Source of the DNA: Candidatus Micrarchaeaceae archaeon | Lineage (GTDB): Archaea > Micrarchaeota > Micrarchaeia > Micrarchaeales > Micrarchaeaceae | Assembly (NCBI GenBank): GCA_027310755.1 | Contig: DAIDAE010000009.1 | Coordinates: forward strand, 1-35,077 | Direction: 5' to 3' | DNA: 35,077 bases | Translations under genes and position numbers: made by a program | Notes under the pieces: generated by a model | Told to the model about the DNA's origin: nothing | What the model saw: only the letters and a program-made list of their open reading frames with translations | Database searches by the model: none | Shown here: positions 7,831 through 15,705 of the stretch, piece after piece | Position numbering within the stretch: position 1 is the stretch's first letter | How the letters are laid out: the number at the start of each line of letters is the position of its first letter

Positions 7831-7862
7831 ACACTCACCCCTACTTAATTTGGGATTCACTA

Positions 7863-7874
7863 CTTAATACTTTT
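7863..7874 (-). promoter_or_regulatory. TATA-like promoter of mbf1-fen
   Basis: On the minus strand AAAAGTATTAAG sits about 38 bases before the GTG at 7830. A start about 26 bases downstream would leave a short leader that includes AGGGGTGA, which supports the shorter MBF1. Confidence 0.45.
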
Positions 7875-7957
7875 GCACTACCGGATTTACGATACACGGA
7901 AACATGACTAGGATACCTATACTCAACATCAAATCCGAATCATTTGTTTCTGATAAG

Positions 7958-7968
7958 TGTTTTATAGG
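7958..7968 (+). promoter_or_regulatory. TATA box of the M50 protease gene
   Basis: GTGTTTTATAG has its centre 23-25 bases before the ATG at 7986, with no ribosome site between, suggesting a leaderless transcript. Confidence 0.5.
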
Positions 7969-7985
7969 TTCTCATCCGAAACCAT

Positions 7986-9515
7986 ATGTTTTGCATGAGT
8001 GAGAGCAGGCAGGCGACTGGCGGCGTGAAGAATTTCCAGCTAATCGAGGGCAAAAGCACAAGAACGGCCGTGACTTTGCTGCTGATGCTGGTGGGATACT
8101 TTCTGATTTACCTGTTAGCCACTGGCTTCTGGAAAATTTCCGGGGTGGATGAATTTGGAATTGCAATGGTCACAATAACCGTGATCGGGATCCTGGTAAG
8201 GGGGATAAACGCGTATAGCGGCTGGGGTCCGTTCTTCCTTCTCTCAACAAAAAAAGGGATAACTTTCATAGACCACTTGTCAAAAAAATACCAGGCATTC
8301 TGGAATGAGATGCCGCTTTGGGGGATGGTAATTGGATTCGGGATCCTGACATATCCGTTCCTGAAGAAAAAGATAGGCATGAAAACATTTATTTTCGGTA
8401 TGGTATCGTTGGCGCTTGTGCTTCTTTACATCCTGCCTTCTTTGGGCTACGGCCTGCAGTTTGTCAACCTTCCGCAGATTCAGCAGGCGGCGCAGTCATC
8501 TGCCGCTGCACCTCCGAACGTATACCAGCAGTTCCTCGTATACGGAGTGATAATAGTTGCTGGCTTTTCCGGCTTTGTCATTGTGGAGCTCGCGTGGAAT
8601 GCATACCTTGTCCTGTTAGGCGTTGCGCAATACCTTTCCGCACAGATATTCGTTGGGGTTGCCAATACCGTTGTCCTGACGTCTCAGGTTCCCGGCGTTG
8701 CGCCCATAATACCTGGATTCCAGATACCGCTCGTTGCCGGAATAATAGCGTTTGCGCTCTCGCTAATAATACATGAGATGTCGCACGGGGTGCTTTCAAG
8801 AATATACAAGGTCAAGCTTAAGTCCGTGGGCCTGCTAATGGTTGGGATAATACCGATGGGCGGTTTTGTAGAGCCGGATGAAAAAGGGATAAATAAGCTC
8901 AGCGATATGAACCAGACAAGGATGTACGCGGCAGGGGTGGCATCGAACTTTGTGCTCATGGTGATATTCTTCATCCTGCTGCTGCCGCTTGTCTACTACG
9001 TGCTGCCGAGCATTTCAAAGGTCATTGTCACGGCCACTATACCGAACACGCCAGCGTATAACGTGATAAGCCCGGGAACCCAGATTTATTACTGGAACAA
9101 CCTAAAGGTTAATACGCTAGCCAGCCTCGCCAATGTCAGTGAAAAGCCAGGCCAGCCAGTAACGCTGAACACTAGCAACGGAACATACACCCTCACCGCC
9201 GTGTCCATAGACAATTCTGCCAGGGGATATGTGGGTGTTGAGCTTGGGCAGGGCATACAGAATACCCAGGCGGCCGGGGCTTGGTACTTTATCTATTCGG
9301 TGATTGCCCTGTCGCTGGTGATAAACTTCCTTATAGGGATTGCAAACATGCTGCCCATACCCGCATTTGACGGATGGAGGATATATGGAGCCAACATCAA
9401 GAACAAGAGACTCATGGGGACGATAGCCGCGCTGATAATGATAATACTGATCCTGAACGCGGTGCCGTGGCTCTTCGATCTTCTGTTCTGCCACACGGCA
9501 ACGCTTACCTGCTGA
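7986..9515 (+). CDS. Site-2 protease family (M50) intramembrane zinc metalloprotease
   Basis: The 509-residue protein has several membrane segments. Within one is the zinc motif HEMSH (H263, E264, H267), and near residues 453-463 is NMLPIPAFDGW, the second motif that supplies the aspartate ligand. A soluble stretch of about 100 residues between them (PNTPAYNVISPGTQIYYWNN, then YVGVELGQG) fits a PDZ-like substrate-selecting domain. Family members cut membrane-spanning substrates to release regulators or clear signal peptides. The N-terminal part (four segments before about 210) is longer than in minimal S2P enzymes. A second ATG at 7995 is possible, but the TATA spacing favours 7986. No obvious substrate is encoded next to it. 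Confidence 0.9.
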   Translation: MFCMSESRQATGGVKNFQLIEGKSTRTAVTLLLMLVGYFLIYLLATGFWKISGVDEFGIAMVTITVIGILVRGINAYSGWGPFFLLSTKKGITFIDHLSKKYQAFWNEMPLWGMVIGFGILTYPFLKKKIGMKTFIFGMVSLALVLLYILPSLGYGLQFVNLPQIQQAAQSSAAAPPNVYQQFLVYGVIIVAGFSGFVIVELAWNAYLVLLGVAQYLSAQIFVGVANTVVLTSQVPGVAPIIPGFQIPLVAGIIAFALSLIIHEMSHGVLSRIYKVKLKSVGLLMVGIIPMGGFVEPDEKGINKLSDMNQTRMYAAGVASNFVLMVIFFILLLPLVYYVLPSISKVIVTATIPNTPAYNVISPGTQIYYWNNLKVNTLASLANVSEKPGQPVTLNTSNGTYTLTAVSIDNSARGYVGVELGQGIQNTQAAGAWYFIYSVIALSLVINFLIGIANMLPIPAFDGWRIYGANIKNKRLMGTIAALIMIILILNAVPWLFDLLFCHTATLTC

Positions 9516-10271
9516 TCAGGACACCTTCCTGAGCTTACCTATGGTACCAAAGTCTATCGTCGAGCCGTAGCCTATCGCTATCGCCCTCATCCTGTCTATG
9601 TCCACCTTCCTGAGAACCGGGGAGAGCAACGCGGACTTCATCTGGAAATTCATGTCTGTGCCTGCAGCATAGTAGTTCATTGCGGGAATGACCAGCAGTG
9701 GGGCGCGCTTGTAGGTTCCAACGAGAAATGCGGCGAGCTTTTCCTTCTTGCCTGCGCCGTTGTAGACGCCTATCGCCGGATGCTCGTGTCCCATTATGAG
9801 CATCTTGACTCGTTTTATGTCCTCCGGAAATTCCTCCCCGTGGAAAAAGAGATAGTCTCCGATCCTGGCCTCCTGCCTGTAGATCCTCAGCTTGAATGGC
9901 TCTTTGTATTTTTCGACGAAATTATCATGGTTGCCCTTTATCAACACAAGATCCGCACCTTTGTCCCTTACAAAACTTACAAAGTCGTAGAGCTCGTTGA
10001 ACTCTTCCTCATCCACCCTAGAGAATTCATTCTTTATGTCACCGTCCACTATTATCGTCTTTGCTTTCGTCCTTGTCAGGGCAATGCTAAGGGTGTCTAT
10101 TATTTTCCTGAGATTGACTTTTGGAAGGAGTGTGCCCTTCTTGGCCATCACTCCCTCGTAACCAAGATGCAGGTCTGCCACCACGAGCGCATTGAGAGAC
10201 TTTATATAGATGACCGGAAACCCGTCAATGAGATCTATGTCCTCATTCAGCTTCATTGCCATCGCTCTCAT
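9516..10271 (-). CDS. Archaeal SbcD-related metallophosphoesterase
   Basis: The 251-residue protein carries the calcineurin-like metal motifs in order: ADLHLGYE near 32, VDGDIKNEF near 75, KGNHDNF near 116, FFHGEEFP near 149 and MGHEHPA near 164. This fits the archaeal SbcD-related phosphoesterase family, whose genes are often beside lhr helicases. The biochemical target is not settled. A nuclease or phosphodiesterase acting with the helicase in DNA or RNA processing is a reasonable guess. Its ATG overlaps the lhr stop by four bases, which implies coupled translation. Three ATGs lie within the first six codons, so the exact start is uncertain by five residues. Confidence 0.88.
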   Translation of the reverse strand: MRAMAMKLNEDIDLIDGFPVIYIKSLNALVVADLHLGYEGVMAKKGTLLPKVNLRKIIDTLSIALTRTKAKTIIVDGDIKNEFSRVDEEEFNELYDFVSFVRDKGADLVLIKGNHDNFVEKYKEPFKLRIYRQEARIGDYLFFHGEEFPEDIKRVKMLIMGHEHPAIGVYNGAGKKEKLAAFLVGTYKRAPLLVIPAMNYYAAGTDMNFQMKSALLSPVLRKVDIDRMRAIAIGYGSTIDFGTIGKLRKVS

Positions 10272-12940
10272 TTTACGGCTATCTTTTTCATAACGAGCTT
10301 GTGCAGCTCTCTCAGGTACTCGTGCCTATCCTTCATCATTATAACGTCCGAATGCCCGAATGTTATTAGGTTGTGGGCGAACGGGCTCGGAAGGGATGTT
10401 TCTATGAACTTGGTCTTTATCTCCCCTTTTCTTATCTTTGAAAGCACCTCCTCTGCCCTTGGCAGGTCCATGACATCGTTGAGTATCTCCCTGTATGTCT
10501 CCTTTAATATCGGGAAATTGGGATCCATATCCTCAACCGCCTTAAGAAGTATCTGGGAATTCACTTGCTGTCTTCCGACCCCGATCTTGAATCCCTTGTA
10601 GTTTCTCAGTATCATGAAGCTTCTTGCCGCGGCGTGCCTGAACCTGCGCTTCATCATCTCTGTTTTCCTGACGTTCCTCTTCATGAGCGGGACAAGGCTT
10701 CCCCTAGATAGGCTGGAGATAATATCGTGGATCATTTTTTCATCAATTTCGGGCTTTTCATCGAAAACGAACATAAAACCGTTATCGTTCACCATTACAC
10801 CTATGTCCAAATCAAGGCGCTCGCCCATCTCAATGCCTATCGCCCTGGACAGGGCATCGTTCGTCCTCCGTCCATAGAGCGAATGGAATATCACATAGAA
10901 CTTGTAATCCGATATGTCGCCGGTGAACTCCACGAGGAGCAGTTCTTTGTTTGGCACGTATTTAGTGAAAAGGAGTTGCTCCATGAAGTATCCGTACAGC
11001 GCTTCCTTAGAATTCTGATCTGCTGGAAGCTTGTCCAGGATTTCGAGCGCCTCTTTTGGTATTGGTTCGCCCTTGTCAAACCTTTTCACCTTGTTTTTTG
11101 ATATGTAAGCCTCAAGAACTTTTGAAAATTCTAGCCTGAAGGCGCCTATCTCGTTGGCGAGCTCGTAGCTGAGCGGCAGTTGCTCTGAGTACCATGGCGG
11201 TATTGTAGGTGAAGTCGCATCCGCGGTGCTGACATAGCACTTCATTCCCCTTGAATATTCGAACTTGTACAGTTTTCCGCCTAGAGTGAATATATCGTCG
11301 TCCTTCAGCTTCATGAGGAACTCCTCTTCTATGCTGCCGACGCTCTTCTTTGTGCTCGCAACTATGACTTCACAGGCAACCTGGTCAGGTATTGTACCGA
11401 GGTTGAGCATGTAGATTAGCCTTGTGTTGTATCCGCGCTTGGTGAACGCTTGTTCCTTCTCATCGTACCATATTTTACCATACACCCTTCTGCTTTCAAG
11501 CCCTACATAGTTACCTGCCAAATAGTTTATGAGAGCCATGAAATCGCTCTTTGGCAGTTCGCTGTAGGAATAAACTCTTTTCACAAGATTGTATGCTTCG
11601 TCTATGCTCCACTTCTTTGTTAGTGACATGCCCACTATGTGTTGCGCTAGAACGTCTAGCGGGCCTCTTGGAACAGTAAATGAATCTAGATGCCTCTTAA
11701 GCGCTGCATCAAGCATTATTGTGCATTCTACAAGATCATCCCTGTTCAGAACAACTACGTCTCCCTTTGCGACCGCCTTGAATGAGTGGCCGGCCCTGCC
11801 TATTCTCTGCACGGCCCTTGTAACGCTTTTCGGCGATCCAAGCTGGACCACAGTATCTATCGAGCCTATGTCAACCCCTAGCTCCAGGCTCGTAGATGAC
11901 ACGGCGCATTTCAGCGATCCTTTCTTAAGGAGATCCTCAACTTCCAATCTCGACTCCCTTGACAGGGATCCGTGGTGGGCGGCTATGTCATCCCCGTAGC
12001 CGAATATTTTCTTGAGGTTGAATATAACTCGCTCCGTGCCGGATCTTGTGTTTGTGAAAATAAGTGTGGTTTTGCCCTTTTTTATGATGCTGTCTAGGAG
12101 AGCGTATGTGGCTTCCTCAACCTTTCTGTCATCGGTATATATCATATCGCTTACCGGGCTTATTGTTTTTACATCGAGCTTCTTGCTCCATGACGCATCT
12201 ACTATTATGCAGTCATTTGGCTTGCCTTCGTTATACCCGGCTATGAATTTTGCGGCTTCATCGAGCGGATATAGCGTTGCGCCCATCCCTATCCTCGCGA
12301 ATTTGTTAACGGTTATGTCTGCCAGCCTTTCGATGGACAGTGAAAGGTGTACGCCTCTTTTGTTGTTTGCGAGCTCGTGAACCTCGTCGACAATAACATA
12401 TTCTATTGATTTAAGGTTTTCAACGAACTTCGACGAATTGAGCAGTATTGCAAGGCTTTCCGGGGTTGTCACAAGTATGTTTGGAGGCGTCTTGAGCATC
12501 TTTACCCTTTCGCTTTGAAGCGTATCTCCTGTCCTGACCCCGATCGTGACCTTCCTTATGTTCTCCTTCATTATCTTGGCCCCTTTGGCTTTGATTATCT
12601 GGTCGAATACCTCGTCCAACGGCCTTGTCAGGTTCCTGTGTATGTCATTGTTGAGCGATTTTAATGGAGAGATGTAGAGGCAGTATACCTTGTCCTCGAG
12701 TTTTCCTTCTAGGGAATAATCAAAAAGCTTGCTTATTATTGTTGTAAACCCGGACATGGTCTTTCCGGACCCCGTCGGTGCGGTGATCAGGAGGTTCTTC
12801 CTCTCGCTTATGAGCTTGAAGGCGAATTTCTGCGGCGGCGTAAGCTCGGTGAAGTTCTTTGTGAACCACGCCCTGACGTATGGATTGAGCACCGCTAGGC
12901 TCTCATCGTCGCTGAACGGTTCCTTGACATATTCTATCAT
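10268..12940 (-). CDS. lhr: Lhr-type superfamily 2 helicase
   Basis: At 890 residues this has the Lhr core layout. A Q-motif-like LTPPQKFAF near 33 is followed by APTGSGKT (54-61), IVDEVHELA as motif II, GMGATLYP as motif III, TLIFTNTRS and VQRIGRAGHS as motif VI. A long C-terminal region with winged-helix and Lhr-specific parts follows. Lhr proteins are 3'-5' DNA/RNA translocases tied to repair and replication-stress responses. AGGAG lies seven bases before the ATG. TATA-like stretches are at 12965-12978 and near 12996-13008; the second leaves room for the ribosome site. The downstream phosphoesterase overlaps it by four bases. Confidence 0.95.
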   Translation of the reverse strand: MIEYVKEPFSDDESLAVLNPYVRAWFTKNFTELTPPQKFAFKLISERKNLLITAPTGSGKTMSGFTTIISKLFDYSLEGKLEDKVYCLYISPLKSLNNDIHRNLTRPLDEVFDQIIKAKGAKIMKENIRKVTIGVRTGDTLQSERVKMLKTPPNILVTTPESLAILLNSSKFVENLKSIEYVIVDEVHELANNKRGVHLSLSIERLADITVNKFARIGMGATLYPLDEAAKFIAGYNEGKPNDCIIVDASWSKKLDVKTISPVSDMIYTDDRKVEEATYALLDSIIKKGKTTLIFTNTRSGTERVIFNLKKIFGYGDDIAAHHGSLSRESRLEVEDLLKKGSLKCAVSSTSLELGVDIGSIDTVVQLGSPKSVTRAVQRIGRAGHSFKAVAKGDVVVLNRDDLVECTIMLDAALKRHLDSFTVPRGPLDVLAQHIVGMSLTKKWSIDEAYNLVKRVYSYSELPKSDFMALINYLAGNYVGLESRRVYGKIWYDEKEQAFTKRGYNTRLIYMLNLGTIPDQVACEVIVASTKKSVGSIEEEFLMKLKDDDIFTLGGKLYKFEYSRGMKCYVSTADATSPTIPPWYSEQLPLSYELANEIGAFRLEFSKVLEAYISKNKVKRFDKGEPIPKEALEILDKLPADQNSKEALYGYFMEQLLFTKYVPNKELLLVEFTGDISDYKFYVIFHSLYGRRTNDALSRAIGIEMGERLDLDIGVMVNDNGFMFVFDEKPEIDEKMIHDIISSLSRGSLVPLMKRNVRKTEMMKRRFRHAAARSFMILRNYKGFKIGVGRQQVNSQILLKAVEDMDPNFPILKETYREILNDVMDLPRAEEVLSKIRKGEIKTKFIETSLPSPFAHNLITFGHSDVIMMKDRHEYLRELHKLVMKKIAVK

Positions 12941-12964
12941 GCGGTCGCTCCTGATTAGGGATTG

Positions 12965-13008
12965 AAAATATTTAATACTGACTGAGAGAATGTGCGTATA
13001 TAGTATAC
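12965..13008 (-). promoter_or_regulatory. Promoter region of lhr operon
   Basis: Two AT-rich elements on the minus strand, GTATTAAATATTTT (12965-12978) and GTATACTATATAC (12996-13008), lie 30-70 bases before the lhr ATG. The distal one would give a leader that includes the AGGAG ribosome site, and the proximal one would not. Confidence 0.4.
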
Positions 13009-13038
13009 TGAAAAGGTTTCCTTCTGAATAGGGGCTGG

Positions 13039-13233
13039 CTAATAACGCAGCAGGCTGTTTGAGGATGGAGGAGTGCCAAGAATAGTCTCAACCGCAAAAC
13101 AGGCAAAAGCAGGAATGAACAAAAATGCGGCGTAAGCAAAAACCGGCAATGTGCGGTGCAAAACCTCTGCGCCGTAGACCATTACGCTGCCGTCTATACT
13201 CGTTATCCCGATGCTTAACGGATGATCTCTCAA
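13039..13233 (-). CDS. Possible small membrane protein in the ferredoxin-lhr gap
   Basis: The 341-base gap between ferredoxin and lhr holds one candidate gene, 64 codons with a TTG start. It encodes RDHPLSIGITSIDGSVMVYG followed by one strongly hydrophobic stretch (VFAYAAFLFIPAFACFAVE) and a polar tail. The frame is open further up to the TGA stop of the ferredoxin, 16 codons before the TTG, and those codons also read as ordinary protein (SNHGKETKQAVNLL). No ribosome site precedes the TTG. It could be a small gene, a decayed tail or chance. Confidence 0.3.
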   Translation of the reverse strand: MRDHPLSIGITSIDGSVMVYGAEVLHRTLPVFAYAAFLFIPAFACFAVETILGTPPSSNSLLRY

Positions 13234-13281
13234 TAAATTAACGGCCTGTTTGGTTTCTTTGCCGTGGTTGCTTGGATAAAA

Positions 13282-13641
13282 TCACTTGTATATGGATTGG
13301 TATGCCTGGCCCTGGTCATCCGTTATGGTTATGCATTCCCCTTCGCATTCGATTAGGCACGCCTGGCATAAGATGCATGCGCTGCCGTTTATGGCTACAG
13401 ACTTCTTCTTGTAGTGATCGTGGCACTTCTGGACGTCGTTGTTCCACTTGTCGTAATACTTGGGATCATTTACTCCGGTCCATTGCTTGTCGGCCGGCGC
13501 GGTATCCGCGTTTATATATGGCGGATTTGCCTTGCCATCAGGATCCTTGTCTATGTCGCGCATCTCGAACACGGCCACGGGACATACGTCAAAGCAGTGC
13601 GAGCATCCTGTGCAATGTGCTTTATTAACATATACATCCAT
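13282..13641 (-). CDS. Dicluster ferredoxin with an internal insertion
   Basis: The 119-residue protein has two [4Fe-4S] cysteine sets: C10, C13, C16, C20-Pro (CTGCSHCFDVCP) and C89, C92, C95, C99 (CILCQACLIEC). In the second set Glu replaces the usual Pro, and another cysteine follows at 103. About 68 residues separate the two sets, much more than in short bacterial-type ferredoxins (roughly 55-60 residues in total). The insert contains an isolated C73-H74-x-H76. Such proteins carry low-potential electrons in the cytoplasm, possibly here to radical SAM or other redox enzymes. A TATA-like CTTTTATAAATG lies near 13671-13682, giving a leader of about 10 bases. Confidence 0.9.
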   Translation of the reverse strand: MDVYVNKAHCTGCSHCFDVCPVAVFEMRDIDKDPDGKANPPYINADTAPADKQWTGVNDPKYYDKWNNDVQKCHDHYKKKSVAINGSACILCQACLIECEGECITITDDQGQAYQSIYK

Positions 13642-13772
13642 GAACTTCGCCTTGCGTTATCGTTGCATCCTCATTTATAAAAGATTTTCTGTTTTCACCG
13701 CGTAGCGACTAACAATAATCGCACTACCTGTGTAAGGCATGCTTTGCATCAAGCCACCGATCAGGTTGGCGA

Positions 13773-14078
13773 TTAGCCGAATAGGCTTGCCAATCCTCCC
13801 GCTGCTTCTGCTTCGCTCTTTTGCTCCTCTTTTGGTTCGGCCTTCTTGTGCTCCGCTCCCGCGTGTGCAGGTGCTGCAGACGGTGCTGCCGCTGCTGGAG
13901 CTGCGCTCGCATTCTTTATGACCTCCTTTATGTTCACATCCTTCAGTGAGGTCACTATTGCCTTTGCGCGAGCCTCGTCAGGGCTCATTCCAGCTGCCTT
14001 GACTACTTCCATCAAGCCCTTCTCCGTCACTTCCTTCCCTGCTGCATCGAGAAGCAATGCCGCGTATACGTATTCCAT
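13773..14078 (-). CDS. rpl12: Large subunit ribosomal protein P1/L12
   Basis: The 101-residue protein begins [19 protein letters not shown], the helical dimerisation domain of archaeal P1, followed by an Ala-rich hinge and a highly charged tail. It ends GGLASLFG, the conserved stalk tip that recruits translation factors. It is the third gene of the L1-L10-L12 operon, 21 bases after the L10 stop. AGGTGA about five bases before the ATG is a good ribosome site, suited to a protein needed in several copies per ribosome. Confidence 0.97.
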   Translation of the reverse strand: MEYVYAALLLDAAGKEVTEKGLMEVVKAAGMSPDEARAKAIVTSLKDVNIKEVIKNASAAPAAAAPSAAPAHAGAEHKKAEPKEEQKSEAEAAGGLASLFG

Positions 14079-14099
14079 TATTTCACCTAAGTATAAATC

Positions 14100-14978
14100 T
14101 CATTTTGCCTCTGTTGGCGCAGCCGCCGGTTGTTCTGGCGGCTTTATCAGGATATTCAATGCTGTAGCCTGGAGCACTGCCTCGGCCATCAGCTTGTCTA
14201 TGATTCCGGATTCGTAAAGCTTAGCAGTGTACCCTACAGCCACGGCGGCCCTGAATGCATCTGTTATCATCGGTACAACCGTGTACCTGTTCACTATCTT
14301 TGCCTTAAGCGATAATGCGAACGCCTGCGAGAATCCGAGAGAAACCTCGCCTGCCACCTGCTTTGAGTCTATTCCCAGTATGTCCTTCGTGAACATCAGC
14401 CCTCCGGAAAGCATCGCGCTCGGCTCTATAGAAGCCACGAACGGCTGGATGTCCAACGTCTTGAGCGCCTTTGAAACGGCGAGGGATATTACCTCCCCCT
14501 TCTTCACCAGGGTCTTGTCCTTCGCTATCACCACCTTGCCCTTCTGTATCTGGACATCAATCCCCGCCTGCTTGAGCTCCGTGACTGCCTGCCCGGGCTG
14601 TATGCTTGTCTCGCCTCCCTGGATGTTGATGTCCTCCGGCGCCCTCTGTTTTGGCTTTGCGGAAAGCTTCAACGAATTTGACTTGAAGCCTCTGTATATC
14701 GCAAATGGATCATCGTTGCTCAGGAGTATGGCCGACATTCCTGTAAGCTCTTTTACCAAAGGCTTTGTCTTTGGGTCAGCGTCGAGTATCCTTGTGAGCA
14801 GGCTTTTCTTTGCTATTATGAACTTTACCTGGGGGCGCATCTTGTTCCTTGATGCCTGGACAAGCCTGTCAGGTATGCCGTTGACCGGAAGCACGCCTAT
14901 AACGGAGTATTTCTTGAGCTCCTTCTGCTGTTCGCCGACGAACTTCATTTTTTGATCTTTTGAAAGCTTTATCATCAT
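14100..14978 (-). CDS. rpl10: Large subunit ribosomal protein L10 (P0)
   Basis: The 292-residue protein has the archaeal P0 layout. An rRNA-binding domain (SVIGVLPVNGIPDRLVQASR) comes first, then the inserted domain (about 110-190, with GGETSIQPGQAVTELKQAGI), then C-terminal helices that dock P1 dimers (VAVGYTAKLYESGIIDKLMA and onwards). The charged C-terminal tail with a conserved tip seen in many archaeal P0 proteins is missing; the protein ends PAAAPTEAK. The first ATG overlaps the L1 stop by four bases, with a second ATG right after it, so L1 and L10 are translationally coupled. Confidence 0.95.
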   Translation of the reverse strand: MMIKLSKDQKMKFVGEQQKELKKYSVIGVLPVNGIPDRLVQASRNKMRPQVKFIIAKKSLLTRILDADPKTKPLVKELTGMSAILLSNDDPFAIYRGFKSNSLKLSAKPKQRAPEDINIQGGETSIQPGQAVTELKQAGIDVQIQKGKVVIAKDKTLVKKGEVISLAVSKALKTLDIQPFVASIEPSAMLSGGLMFTKDILGIDSKQVAGEVSLGFSQAFALSLKAKIVNRYTVVPMITDAFRAAVAVGYTAKLYESGIIDKLMAEAVLQATALNILIKPPEQPAAAPTEAK

Positions 14979-15604
14979 ACCAACCTCAATGGCTTGCTCA
15001 TTGTAAGCTTTACATAAATCGACTTGATGTGCTGTCTACCAAGCTTTTTTGTGAACGCCGAGATCACCTCATCGACGTTGGCCGCGATCTGCAGTGCGTC
15101 CATCTTCTCCGTGCCGACTATGCAATGCACGGTTGGAAGATACTTGCCCTTGCTCCTCACGAACACTGACTTGCTGATGTTCCCAATGAGCGTGTTTATG
15201 TCCCCGATTGCTGGCTTTGGCATCTTGTTTCTTGGTCCGAGGAACTGGCCTAGTCCCTTGGCGATCTGGGGCATGAGCGCTGGCTGTGCCAGGAGCTCGT
15301 TGTTAAGAAGCTCGTTCATCCTTATTTTATCGTTCGCTATTGCGGGGATCTCGGATCCCTGTATGACCTTGGCTCCTGCGGCCTGCGCTTTTGCTATCAT
15401 GTTCTTGTCATCGCCAAAGAATATAACCTGGCTCTCCCTTCCCTTTCCATTAGGAAGCTTGATCTCCATGTTCAGCCTCTGGTCCGCCTTGCTGAAATCC
15501 AGGCCGGTAAAATTAACCGTGAGGTCGACGCTCTGCGTAAACTTGCGTTGCCCTTTGTTCTCGTTGATAAAAGCGCTGAGCTTATCGAATTGTTCCTTCT
15601 CCAT
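14975..15604 (-). CDS. rpl1: Large subunit ribosomal protein L1
   Basis: The 209-residue protein shows the L1 pattern: KFTQSVDLTVNFTGLDFSKA, then LPNGKGRESQVIFFG, the central LGQFLGPRNKMPKP and the closing IKSIYVKLTMSKPLRL. It forms the L1 stalk of the 50S subunit. In some archaea L1 also represses its own operon by binding its mRNA. The leader here is about 40 bases, and GGAGGGATC, a strong ribosome site, is preceded and partly overlapped by a 12-base palindrome. It is the first gene of the operon. Confidence 0.97.
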   Translation of the reverse strand: MEKEQFDKLSAFINENKGQRKFTQSVDLTVNFTGLDFSKADQRLNMEIKLPNGKGRESQVIFFGDDKNMIAKAQAAGAKVIQGSEIPAIANDKIRMNELLNNELLAQPALMPQIAKGLGQFLGPRNKMPKPAIGDINTLIGNISKSVFVRSKGKYLPTVHCIVGTEKMDALQIAANVDEVISAFTKKLGRQHIKSIYVKLTMSKPLRLV

Positions 15605-15614
15605 GTGATCCCTC

Positions 15615-15626
15615 CTGCCTAGGCAG
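15615..15626. promoter_or_regulatory. Palindrome overlapping the L1 ribosome site
   Basis: CTGCCTAGGCAG is a perfect 12-base palindrome 10 bases upstream of the L1 ATG. Its last bases run into the AGGAGGGATC ribosome site. As RNA it could fold into a 4-bp stem with a CUAG loop, and as DNA it could bind a dimeric protein. A role in controlling the ribosomal operon is inference. Confidence 0.35.
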
Positions 15627-15664
15627 TAAAACGGGAAAATCAGTGAATATTATTCTATCCTGAA

Positions 15665-15677
15665 CGTTTATAAAGAT
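15665..15677 (-). promoter_or_regulatory. TATA box of the L1-L10-L12 operon
   Basis: On the minus strand ATCTTTATAAACG is a strong TATA-like element. A start about 26 bases downstream would give a leader of about 40 bases before the L1 ATG. Confidence 0.55.
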
Positions 15678-15705
15678 TTTGCAATGTATGGATGGGACTG
15701 CGCCC

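Noticed and set aside
7831-7860. Ten-residue longer MBF1 from the GTG at 7860
   Set aside because: The ribosome site, TATA spacing and family start all favour the GTG at 7830.
9780-10601. 273-codon frame on the plus strand
   Set aside because: It spans the antisense of the phosphoesterase and the end of lhr, both clearly recognised by motifs.
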